From positions 24,286,314-24,350,313 of the forward strand of contig JBANSL010000003.1 of assembly GCA_037127255.1 (NCBI GenBank): 64,000 bases of DNA. Reading direction: 5' to 3'. The notes under the pieces are model-generated. The model did not search any database, had not been told where the DNA came from, and worked only from the letters and a program-made list of their open reading frames with translations. The stretch is from Persicaria tinctoria (lineage: Eukaryota > Streptophyta > Magnoliopsida > Caryophyllales > Polygonaceae). Position 1 is the first letter of the stretch. Each line of letters begins with the position of its first letter. The position numbers were made by a program, and so were the translations under genes. Shown here in pieces: positions 50,846 through 60,202 of the stretch.

Positions 50846-50942
50846 ACGTGGCAACCATGCCCACTTCCCACGAGTATAACACGTGTTGAGAGTTGAGCAC
50901 CACGTGGCGTAACATGCAAGAGAACCAAGGATATATAAATAG
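50846..50942 (+). promoter_or_regulatory. Plus-strand promoter with three ACGTG cores and a TATA box
   Basis: ACGTG at 50,846-50,850, the palindrome CACGTG at 50,880-50,885 and CACGTGGC at 50,901-50,908 are G-box/ABRE cores bound by plant bZIP and bHLH factors. TATATAAATAG follows at 50,932-50,942. Spacing and order are those of a stress- or ABA-type promoter. Downstream there is only a 12-codon frame from the ATG at 51,099, plus consensus donors GACAG/GTAAAC (51,190s) and CAG/GTAAGT (51,309), and no recognisable gene before the copia remnant. It may be an orphan promoter or a promoter of a non-coding transcript. Confidence 0.5.
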
Positions 50943-51279
50943 GGAAAAGCTTCATAGGATTAAAGGACTTTTTGGAAGGGGGAGGAAAAAGAGAGAGTGC
51001 GGAACATGACATAGTGAACCCAGAAGAAAGAAGATCGAGAAGCAATCATACGCGTAGAAAGAAATCTGATAAATAGAAAAGAGTCTGCATCGTTCACAAT
51101 GTCGAACTCCGCGGATGACAACCTTGTTCATTTTTAGTGTAAAATTCTATTAAGGATTGTCGTTAATAAATCTCAAGACATTCAACAACGACAGGTAAAC
51201 AAGTCAAGTTTCCAAATTGTCTAGGAAAAACTCGATAAGGGAACCGTCCTTCGTAATTAAAGTCAAATTAGCATAACTT
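50943..51279. other. Leader-like sequence after the promoter
   Basis: No frame longer than a dozen codons starts from an ATG that would follow the promoter, and no domain is recognised. Two splice-donor-like sites are the only structure seen. Confidence 0.4.
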
Positions 51280-51304
51280 CCCGCGTCGATTTTTTCGACG
51301 CGGG
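51280..51304. other. Perfect 10-bp GC-rich hairpin
   Basis: CCCGCGTCGA (51,280-51,289) and TCGACGCGGG (51,295-51,304) are perfect inverted repeats around a T5 loop, followed directly by TCAGGTAAGT. It could be an element terminus or an RNA structure; no partner copy is seen in the window. Confidence 0.7.
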
Positions 51305-51344
51305 TCAGGTAAGTCTGTCGTGAAGGTTGGTCATTTCATTAGGA

Positions 51345-52012
51345 AGGTTCCCGGGCCCCACTAAAAATGGTGGTCTTTATGTATCGAGGCTTTTTCACCG
51401 AGGGTATTTGAGGAATGGGAGGAGGGGACAAGAGTCCGTGTTTTTTTTGTGGAGAAGGGCATTAATTAATTTCAGCAGCCATAGCGCGCATTACGCCATT
51501 ATGAATGTTTAGAGGCTTCGGTGTATGTGGTGGGTTCATCAGGGATGACAACTGAATGTGCACAATGAGGATTGGGAGGCCAGGTCACAGTGCCATTAGT
51601 TTGAACAAGAGGCATGTAAATGTTGTCTCTAGCTCGAGTCACCATAGGTTGTGGTGCTAGCGGCGGCTCAGGGCTCTCAAGCGTCAACATAGTTGAGGAG
51701 AGGGGGGGGGGAATTTGGTTCATCAGAAGTGGGTGGTGAAATATTTTGGGTTGGTAAAGCCCCAATAAAGAGAGGTAGGATTTTGTACGTATTCTAAGAA
51801 GGAGGTGGTGGTAGGCTGAGGCTGTTTGGGCAAGGAAGAATGGGGAAATTTTGTTCATGGAAAATTATATTTTGGGATGTGTACAACCGATTTTTGGCAT
51901 AATCAAGGTAGAGGACCAGTTTGGTGAAAGAGGATCTGATGCCTGAAGTTGGTATTGTTTGGCAGGGCCTTCCAAAGCGGCTTCGGGGGTTGTAGCTAGA
52001 GTTTTTTTCCAT
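51345..52012 (-). mobile_element. Decayed Ty1/copia pol fragment
   Basis: Translating the minus strand in shifting frames gives pieces of the copia region between integrase and reverse transcriptase: a stretch with RLYTSQNIIFHEQNFPI (52,012-51,794), then MVTRARDNI and TYTEASKH (51,858-51,499), and then residues resembling the start of the reverse transcriptase (WRNA ... EIN) down to about 51,345. At least one frameshift and one stop separate them. No LTR, gag, protease or catalytic reverse-transcriptase motif is present, so it is a small dead remnant. Confidence 0.65.
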
Positions 52013-52027
52013 TAAATTTGGAAGCTA

Positions 52028-52058
52028 CCCTCCCCAAGATTCAAGAGATTGGGGAGGG
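52028..52058. other. 10-bp inverted repeat
   Basis: CCCTCCCCAA (52,028-52,037) pairs with TTGGGGAGGG (52,049-52,058) across an 11-nt loop. It lies at the border of the copia remnant. Function unknown. Confidence 0.55.
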
Positions 52059-52260
52059 GCATCGACCTCAAATTTTCCCAATTCTTCCCTCGCGTCTTCA
52101 CTCACCTCTAGCCCTACTTCAATCTAGCTCGTTTTCAGTCTCCACCGTTGGTGATTGTCTTCACTCTCCGCTGGAGTTGGCGGTACAGATATGACACTAA
52201 AACTTTCCTTTCTTCCTCTTCTCTTTGTACCTCATCACTCTCGTCGCCCTAGCTATCCCT

Positions 52261-52506
52261 GATAGCGGCAATGCCTGCTTGGGAGTGAGAGTGGTCACGG
52301 CGGAGCCGCCGTCGTTGCTCGCTGAATTCAAGAACGCGAGATTCGACACATTTGACATCCAATTGTAGGTCTCATCAGATACTGCTTCGACTTCATAGGA
52401 TGAAACCTAGTGGCTACGGAAGCAAGCTTTGCAGTTAGAAGAAAAGCAAAATTCAAATTGAAGCAGGTCGGTTGTAATTCGATTGGAAATTGGAGAAGGA
52501 AATTAT
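52261..52506 (+). pseudogene. Left part of an unidentified gene split by the solo LTR
   Basis: Two coding-like pieces lie here. One frame runs through about 52,100-52,365 and includes CLGVRVVTAEPPSLLAEF and NARFDTFDIQL up to TAG. A second frame opens after a TGA at 52,459 (possible AG acceptors at 52,462-52,466) and runs VVIRLEIGEGNY into the LTR insertion point. I do not recognise the family. The second frame is in phase with the open frame right of the LTR when the insertion and one target-site copy are removed. The first piece may be an earlier exon or unrelated. Confidence 0.35.
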
Positions 52507-55500
52507 TGTAAAGGCTCGGATTTTAAAATCCTAAATTTCGGAAAAGGGAAATTAAAAATGAATTTAAAACGAATTTAATTTGAATATTTCAGGAAAAACT
52601 CGTTCTAAATTTAATGAATCGAAATCGAAACTTTTAAATCGAATTCCGACATAACTTTGAACTTTTAAAGATCGATTTCCGTCTTTTTTACTCATTCTTA
52701 TCCAATTTCAACCAACATCTCCTCCCATTTTCGACAAATCTTATCCTCTCCTACCCTCCCACATTCTTTGGTTCCCCATTGTTTGGAAAACAAACAACAA
52801 TTCCCTCCTCACAAAAAATCAGATTCTTTGACCCATTGAAAAAGATCTCCTTTCACACACCCACACAAACACAAGAGGACAAACAACCACCCTGCAATTT
52901 TGACCAAAAACCCAGCTCATTGTCCCACATTCCATTTTCAATTTCAAACACCCCCTCTCCCATTTGAGGAATTGCCGAAGAGCATAGCTCCACTTTTCAC
53001 CTCCTTGGTGCCACCCTTCCACCACTCCCACACCGCCACCAGCGTCACCCCCACCGAAGTCGCATCCCCCAATCCTTCTCCCTTGTTTTGTCGAGAGGAG
53101 CACTCCAAGCACATCCACCTTACTCCCTCCACTTCATTTCTGTCTTGCCAAGCCAGTCAGCCACTAGCACCTCCTCTTTTCTCCTCGTTGTTCACCACAA
53201 CAGCATCCTTCACCGTCGTCGTCTCCGTGAGCGCTGGTCGAGCACCCTGTTTCACCTTTCGAAAGCGCAGAGCACTCCACCAAGCTCCGCCTCCTTCCTT
53301 CCTCGACGACAAGTTGCAAGAGCGCTCCTCCATCCTCTCGACATCCTCAGGCATCCAGACGAGCCTAGGAGCTCCCCGGAGCCGAGCGCAGCCCCTACCT
53401 CGCTTCCCCTGTTTGGTTTTCGGAAGGTACGGACTCGATTCCCGCTCCTTCCTCTTCAATTCGCCTCCAAATGCAATAAAGCTTCCGCCTTTAACCTTCC
53501 CCATCTCTCCTAGGTTATCTCCGACGAGAACCCGGCCTCGACAGGCCCGGGACACCACCTCCCCGAAGCTCCACACATCCCGGCGAGGCGAAACCCCCTG
53601 GTGAGCTCCCTAAACCTCCATCTACCTCTATTTATGAATACGTGTGTGATCTTTTCATCCCGTCTCTAATTGACTAACCGGCGGGATAGTGAGCGAGAGA
53701 GACGAGAGTGCGAGACCGGAGAGAGCGAATGAGATCCGGCGAGATTGAGCAGCGAGGGAGAGCAAGTGGGCAGGGCAGGGGTGGGAGGCGAGGTCGAACG
53801 AGAGAGCTCGAGAGCGAGGGCGGCGTGAAAGAGCAGTGAGCGAGAGCAGAAGGGCAGGATTTCCGACTTCGAATAGCGCCGACCGGTGTTCTTTCGAACA
53901 GAGAAAGCCACCGGTGGAAGAAGAAGAATTGGTAGGCTCCGCCTCCTCCACATCAGCAGCCACGTCAACGTGGGCCCATCTCTTTTATTTTACTTCTGGG
54001 TTCGGATTCAACAGATGCAAGAAAGGGTGGGTTTGGGCCTGGTATTGCTGGGCCGAACTTTTCGGTTTAAAATGAAAATGTATTGTGGGCAAATTTATTT
54101 GTTAAACCTCAAAAGTGTGAAGAGTTGGGTTCGGTTTTGAGTTTAAAAAATAAAAGGGGTCGGTTTATAATTTTTATAAAATAAGGGGCTGACTTTATTA
54201 AATAAAAATGGTTGGGGTTTTAAAGGATTTGAAAATGTTTAATGGAAGAGGATAATTAAAATATTAAATATTAATACTTGACTGTTAAATATAAAATATT
54301 ATTAGTAAGAGTTAAGGATATAATATCATGGTGATTTAAAACGAATAAAATATTATGAGACTTGGAGATTGAAAATTTATTATTGGATTTAAATCAAAAA
54401 AGGAACTTGACGAGCATTTTCAAAAGGTCGGAATGTCTAACTAGTTGATTCGGATTTTGAAACGGTTTTGGAACTAACTTGGGATTATGTGATCGGTGAC
54501 TAACTAGCATGTTGATATGGTTGATTGACTAATAGCATGATGTGTGTGGATTAATGGCATGAATGAATGACTAACGACATGATGAGATATTAGAATTTCG
54601 TATCATTTGACTTATGCCTTGTGAGCTATGATTAATATGATGAACCTTGGAGATAAATGATCATGCAGATTTATGAGTATTATTGCGAATATAAGAATGC
54701 GGTAGAACGAAATGATGATAATGATGTGGTCTTATGGAATGTGGCATCATGATGAGTGGTTGAACTTGATGTGATAATGATTGCGATATGATTGTTATTC
54801 TCGTTGAATGATGTGTGCTTGAATGCTGGAATGATTAGACGTAGACTTATATATATGTTCTGATATGTATCTAGGTAATACCTTGTGATTATGAATGATG
54901 TATGCTGGATCTTCTATTATGTTGTTCTGCATAGCCAGGCGAGTTCCTATATGAGCTCACTCAGATTCGAAAAGATATCTCCCTTCTTGTAGCCATGTGC
55001 ATACTAGGTGCTTGCATTCATAATAAATCATGTCATGTAGTATCCTGCTAGGATTGCACTCATGATTGAGCATTCATTTACTCATTGCTTTTGTAAACAG
55101 AACGGTCGTTATCTGTGAAGTAACTAGAGTCTTTGCTAGGGTTATAGGATGGCCCAGTCCCATCGAGTCCCGTCCTGAGTCAATCGAGTCATGGAACTTC
55201 CTTTACTTATATTATGATCTGCATGCGGGCTTTATTGTGGATATGGGTTGGGCATGCGTGCCGCCCGATTATAATGGAATTCATTCACGAGCTGGCCAGT
55301 CTCCGCCCTATTGGAAGAGGGTGGAGGTATGAGAGGGATATACCACTTGGTATTTGGTGCTAAGGCCTTATTATAGTTACGCACTTGATCTTAGGAGCAT
55401 GTTAGTGTGTTAATATTCCGCCTTGCATCTAGAAGCATCTTTATTAGGACTAGCGTGTGTATGTGTCTGCTTGTTTGGATTGTATTGCGTAGGGCTTCGA

Positions 55501-55935
55501 TCTGACACCGCCCCGCATACATATTTTTTTTAGGTTTGTTTTGCATCATGATTGTTCATTGCTTCCGTGACGTGGGAACTCTATTGGGCGATTGCAAAGA
55601 ATGGTCTAACCCCGCTAATATTGCCTATTAGATTTCGATAAATATGCTTATTGATTTGGTTTTGACTCGGCTCTACCGTGGCACCTTCTTGTATTACACC
55701 TTGATTCCGCTATTTGTATGACTACTGGTTTTCCACGCTTAGACTTATGACAGGTACAGGGGACTTCCCCTGGGATTCCAACGATCCCTTCGAATTTTGG
55801 GTATGAAATCCCACTTGAAAACGTTAGAGTAGAATTTCAAACCTTCAACCTGTACTCGGGGCGCAAGATCCTAACGAGGGGTTTCATCCCTCGAAACGTA
55901 ACCCGGAAATCATAATCCCGGTCCATTACAATTAT
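52502..55935. mobile_element. Solo LTR (Ty3/gypsy-like) with its 5-bp target-site duplication
   Basis: The element runs 52,507-55,930 (3,424 bp), begins TGTAAAGG and ends CCATTACA, so its tips are the inverted repeat TGTAA...TTACA with canonical TG and CA ends. Flanking it are exact copies of ATTAT (52,502-52,506 and 55,931-55,935). No primer binding site, polypurine tract, gag or pol is inside, so it is a single LTR left after LTR-LTR recombination. Length and the CTCGGATTTTAAAAT-type start suggest a Tekay-like chromovirus, which is inferred. It contains a 234-codon forward frame (52,900-53,604, Pro/Ser-rich, ending at a GTGAGC donor-like site) and GC-rich runs to about 54,000. The second half is AT-rich with TGATG-rich stretches. 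None of this resembles a known domain. Confidence 0.85.
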
Positions 55936-56187
55936 GCTTTGGTTGATGCATTGAGGAGAGAAATTGAATGTCGATTGAGCAAAATCGACCTCAAATCCAC
56001 TGCTACTCTTTATCGTTTGAATCGGAATGACGCTATTATCGTCGTAGATTCAATTGTCCTCCAAGAACGAATTGAGATCGTATGGGAGGATGAAGAAGGA
56101 TGTGTTGGTAGCGAAAATGCTATCAAAGTATGGGACGACATATGGGTAGGCGGTGATGGCGGCTACGCGCGAGGGCTGAGTGTTTAA
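55936..56187 (+). pseudogene. Right part of the unidentified gene split by the solo LTR
   Basis: An open frame runs from the LTR edge to TAA/stop at 56,187: ALVDALRREIE, STATLYRLNRNDAIIVVDS, ERIEIVWEDEE and a Gly-rich end (WVGGDGGYARGL). Amino-acid composition looks like real protein rather than noise, and the frame is continuous with the left fragment across the target-site duplication. I recognise no family. It is an exon end of a gene inactivated by the insertion, or part of a wider decayed element. Confidence 0.4.
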
Positions 56188-56415
56188 GATTAGCAGATCA
56201 TGGGTAAAAAGAGTGACGCATTTTAGACTTTTTCACCACCAAAAAAAAAATTCAAATCTTATAACCACCAATACTATTCATATTTTTTACAAGGTTAAAA
56301 AAATCTTTGAAAAAAAAAATCTACCTTTTACATCTCTATAATTTATATAAAAAAATACCACCCAAAAAAAATCATTTACCAAACACAGTAACGTGTTCAC
56401 AATACCCTTTGTATA
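56188..56415. other. AT-rich spacer
   Basis: Poly(A)-rich sequence with no feature recognised. Confidence 0.5.
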
Positions 56416-56560
56416 CTCCCTCCGGTCGGAAATAAACGATGTTTTAGAAATATGTATAAAGATTAAGAAAGGTCACTTTCACATTAAATACACCATCAAA
56501 TAATTTTTACTCCTCTCTCACATTTATTATGAACAAATGTGATTGGTTAAACCCAAAAAA
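56416..56560 (+). mobile_element. Truncated Stowaway-like MITE end
   Basis: CTCCCTCCGGTCGG directly after a TA at 56,414-56,415 is the classic terminal motif of plant Stowaway (Tc1/mariner-type) MITEs. No matching CGGAGGGAG partner follows within a MITE length; the only one downstream belongs to the separate element at 57,548. Only the left end is therefore present. The right limit is approximate. Confidence 0.5.
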
Positions 56561-56804
56561 GTACAAATTATATTTTTTTTTTGTTCTAAAATTATATTAT
56601 TATTAGTGTAAAAGTAAAAAAAAAAGTATAATTATTACTTCTAAAATATTAAATATTGTTAATCAAATTTCACCTCTAAAAACATTAAATATTTTCAATC
56701 GGAAATAGTTGTTTCCACCTGTTGAGAATTCTAAGGGATCGACGGAAGAGGACCACGCACCACCAGGTCCACCACCACAACGTACTGGGCGGCTGCCGCA
56801 TGCC

Positions 56805-57290
56805 TTTTTTTTATTAGGTAAAAATTCGAATGTCAGATAGGTCTGACTCATCGATAGGCCGACAAAGTCAGCAGACGGCGAACCGTCAAAAGTACAACCA
56901 AAAAGTACAGAAATACAAATAACTAGCGAAATGAAACAAGCAGAAATAAACTCTACAACAAAACGATCCAAGATGACCAACTCCCAAGAAGCCGAGGAAG
57001 CAGCCGAAAAACGAAGCTAAGCACCACCGAAAAATGGCACCGCGGGTCAGAGGTACAACAGGACTCTAACTCATGTGGGTAGTGCAGACGAACTCCAAGG
57101 AAACTCTATCCCTGATATGGAGTCGCCCTGAGCGCACCAGCACGACCCCAGTCAGCCCCAACAACAGACTTTACGCCCCCCAACCAAGCAGAAGACCTCC
57201 CAGAAACATCGAAAGCAGAGCCGCAAGCTACTCAAACAAGTCAAAGCAAACCCCCCAAATTCTAGTAGTATCTAGAAAAGGAGGGTGAAC
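56805..57290 (-). mobile_element. LINE-like 3' end with poly(A), minus strand
   Basis: Read on the minus strand, a GT-rich non-coding region ends ACCTAATAAAAAAAA (T-run at 56,805-56,812), as the 3' UTR and tail of a plant non-LTR retrotransposon would. No reverse transcriptase is present, so it would be 5' truncated. No target-site duplication was found. It could instead be a processed-transcript tail. Confidence 0.35.
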
Positions 57291-57547
57291 AAAGGAAGAA
57301 TCCCAAATCAATTTTTGAAGAATCACTCAAAAATTGGGAAATAGGAAGGGTTAGAGCCCTTGGGTTCACAAAAGGTTTTGGTATTGGTATTCTAGAAAGA
57401 ACTCTCTCTCTAGGATTACTCAGGGAACATAACACTAATTCTAAACAATAAGACTAGAATTTGAATACAATTGATTACCAAAAGCAGAACTTTTTTTAAA
57501 ATAAATTATTTAGAGAAAAAAAATAGAACACCTTTGGTAAAGTTATA
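57291..57547. other. Spacer, nothing recognised
   Basis: Moderately AT-rich unique-looking sequence with no coding or repeat signal. Confidence 0.5.
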
Positions 57548-57774
57548 CTCCATCCGTTCAACAAAACTTGTCGTTTACTATTCATGTACGCTTTTTTAAA
57601 ATGATAAAAACTATATAAAATATTCAATTTTTTTTTAACAAGTTTGTACTTATTAATAATAACTACGAAATTGTTAAAAAAAATTATTTAAAAAGTCGAT
57701 ATTTTATATAGTTTTTAGCTCCTAAAAAAGCGTGCATGAATAGTAAAACGTCAATTTTTGTTAAACGGAGGGAG
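57548..57774. mobile_element. Complete Stowaway-like MITE, 227 bp
   Basis: The element starts CTCCATCCGTTCAAC and ends GTTAAACGGAGGGAG, with long imperfect terminal inverted repeats of about 55 bp (shared inner words TTTACTATTCATG and CATGAATAGTAAA, then an AAAAAAGCGTGCATG arm). TA stands on both sides (57,546-57,547 and 57,775-57,776), the target duplication of Tc1/mariner-type elements. The AT-rich core has no coding capacity. The transposase must be supplied in trans. Confidence 0.88.
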
Positions 57775-58576
57775 TAGCAACTTGTCCCAATTATATATTT
57801 ACACACGGCAAACCAGTTTCTGCATTTCAATTACATTAATCATGTTAGTTGAAATTTTGAAATAGAGTTTTTGTTGCAAATGATATAATTACTTTGTTTC
57901 CTTTATAATGGATTTCGCACTCATCAAGTATCCATTTAAATTACTTGATTTTCATGTCAGGTCATTTATATATTAGGCATTTTTTTCTTTAACTTGGAAT
58001 AGGTCAAGAGTTTAGTTTGGAAATATTCTTATAATTTTTATTTTTATTTAATTTAATTTCTTAAAGTTCACTATTTTTTTAGTAGAGAACTAGTCTGAAA
58101 CAATGCATTTACACTGACATATTAATTTAGTTCAAATGATCAATTAGAAAAAAAATTGAAAATATAATGTGAAAAGTTAAAAGTCAATAAATAAATAAAA
58201 CTTCAAAATACCGCACAGTCAATATTTTACCTTGTATTGTATCATACTACGTATTAATTATATCAGTTTTAAATACGATATTCTTCCTAACTATCAATCG
58301 ATAATTAGACAATATTGGTAAATCTCGTCTCAATTCCTTTCCGTCCTGATCTAGTAAGATAATGTAGTCAAATATGTTGAACATTATAATTAATTATACA
58401 ATCATTGTATGAATTAATAATAGTATTTTAATATTAATATTAATATTAATATTATTAATATTATTGAATAATATAGTTGAGAATAATATTGTATTCAACA
58501 TATTATACTAAATAATGAATTATGAAAGCATTTTTCACTTTGCAAATTTATATAATATTTTATTATTTTTATATGC
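57775..58576. other. AT-rich spacer with a TAATAT microsatellite
   Basis: No gene is seen. A TAATAT-type simple repeat runs about 58,429-58,465. The rest is low-complexity AT-rich sequence. Confidence 0.55.
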
Positions 58577-58735
58577 GGGACAAGGCCCGTCCCGTCCCAA
58601 TCCCGTCCCGTCCAGACACCATCCCGTCCCGATCCCGTCCCGAAAAAAAAATGTCAATCCCGTCCCGAAAAAATTTCGCGGGACGAGTCCCGTCCCGGCC
58701 CAATCCCGTCCCGTCCCGTCCCGTGCCCACCCCTA
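58577..58735 (-). mobile_element. hAT-like terminus with GGGACGGGA subterminal repeats
   Basis: On the minus strand the block begins TAGGGGTGGGCACGGGACGG, like the ends of many plant hAT elements, and carries more than ten CCCGTCCC/GGGACGGG words. The motif group starting GCGGGAC and running through CCCGTCCC and CAATCCCGTC occurs twice (58,575 and 58,677), so the subterminal region is itself duplicated. No matching 8-bp target duplication or second terminus was found, so the element is truncated or deleted internally. GC content contrasts sharply with the AT-rich flanks. Confidence 0.5.
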
Positions 58736-58743
58736 GTATTTTG

Positions 58744-59330
58744 TAATAAAAAATTATAGTAGAAATTAGCATTTACATATAACATATGGTATCACAAAAT
58801 AGAAATTATTTTCATGAACTATTTTTTGGGTAATACTTATAAGAAAAAATAACATGAAATAATATCAACTATCATATTTGAACAAAAAATAATAAGTACA
58901 AAAAAAATCTTAAAATAATACAAACTATTAACCTATAAATAAAAAATAATACAAACTTTAAAATCAGTAAAAAATAATTAAAAAATATATGAAATTTTGA
59001 GTTAAAATAATAATAAAAAATTGAATTTGAAATAGGATAAGACTCAAAACAAAACAAAACTTTATTTATCAAATGATAGAAATAATCTATAATTAGTCAT
59101 ATTTTCCACTATTCCCCTTTTATAATTTAAATAGATCAAAACCTCTATTTATTTGTCCAACAATGTGCAATATAGCCCCAATTTTTAAAACTATCAAAAA
59201 TTACATGAATTCTAGGCTATGATTATTTTTTATTTTTGATATGTTTTGGATTAAGTGTGTGATTTTATATAATTTCAAAATAAAAAGTGATTTTTTTGAA
59301 AATTTTGTATTTAGCTGCTTTGACCCAAGG
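58744..59330. other. AT-rich spacer
   Basis: Low-complexity A/T-rich sequence on both strands with no supported gene, repeat unit or terminus. Confidence 0.55.
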
Positions 59331-59873
59331 AATAGGCTTCGACTAAACCATATGACCCTTTCTTCCCCCTTTGATCTGTCTTTCTTGGTTTGATTTGTTC
59401 TTCTGATCGAGTGGTACCGTTTCTTTGGTTTGACTGTGTTTAGTTTCTAATGAGGTGGTAACCTTAGATGTCCAGTTGATCGTGATAATGTTTGTGGTTT
59501 CTGAAAGTTCCTCTTTTAGGTGAGAGGACGTCGTTGATCAACATTTTTCTCAGGAGACGTCTTTTTTTCAGTTGTGGGTTTCTGATTTCTATTTTTGTCT
59601 CACCGATGTCGAGAAGTTGTGTTAGTCTATTAACTCTTTTATGTTCTCCGCATTCGCGATCTCTTTTTGGTCTTCCTCGACTTCCACTCCAACAATTTGA
59701 TTGTGCTCGGAGCATTTGTGTCTAGCTCTTTTTCTTTTTTGGTTGCATGTTTCCTTTATTGCTTTATGACGATTAAACCGTCAACCGATTCTTTCGACCT
59801 CTTAATTTATCAAGCAAAGGGGTTGCTTGATATTTCAAATTCTTATCATAAAAAATAAAAAGTGAAAAGAATA
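59331..59873 (+). mobile_element. LINE-like 3' region, plus strand
   Basis: A T-rich, G/T-biased stretch ends AAATTCTTATCATAAAAAATAAAAAG, with ATTTATCAAGCAAAG and TTGCTTGATATTTC just before it, which resembles the 3' UTR of plant LINE elements. There is no coding domain and no target duplication was found. This is a resemblance only; an old processed 3' UTR is possible. Confidence 0.3.
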
Positions 59874-59959
59874 AGTTGTCCAAAACAAATATAGCCTAAT
59901 AAGAAATTTCGGCCCAATAGGCCATATTCTTCATTGATTAAAAATGTTTTTTTTTTATA

Positions 59960-60180
59960 AATTGCAGGAAATCACCCCTTAAATACACTACATTGCTCAA
60001 AATCACCCCTTAAAACAAAAATTGCATAAAACCACCCTTTAAATATACTCCGTTAGCATATAACCACCCAACCCATCCATTCCATTTAAAAGTCCATCAA
60101 TTCATAAAACCACCATTGCTCAAAATTGCATAAAACCACCATTTCTCAAAATCACCCCTTAAAACATAAATTTCCTTGCA
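59960..60180. repeat. Short irregular repeats of an AAAATCACCCCTTAAA-type phrase
   Basis: The words AATCACCCCTTAAA (three times), TTGCATAAAACCACC (two or three times) and TTGCTCAAAAT (twice) recur irregularly. This may be the decayed end of another DNA element lying just outside the MULE-like insertion; no opposite end was found past 61,466. Confidence 0.45.
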
Positions 60181-60202
60181 GTTTACCCTTGTTTTTTTTT
60201 CC

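Noticed and set aside
50695..51045. 116-codon minus-strand frame
   Set aside because: It overlaps the plus-strand promoter elements, has hydrophobic low-complexity content and no family resemblance.
52900..53604. 234-codon Pro/Ser-rich frame as a host gene
   Set aside because: It lies wholly inside the solo LTR; other frames of the same GC-rich stretch are open too, so openness alone means little.
53655..54140. Overlapping frames on both strands of about 80-100 codons
   Set aside because: GC-rich LTR sequence with a scarcity of stops; no motif in any frame.
58515..58772. Pro/Arg/Ser-rich frames over the CCCGTCCC block
   Set aside because: They are translations of a simple GC-rich subterminal repeat on both strands.
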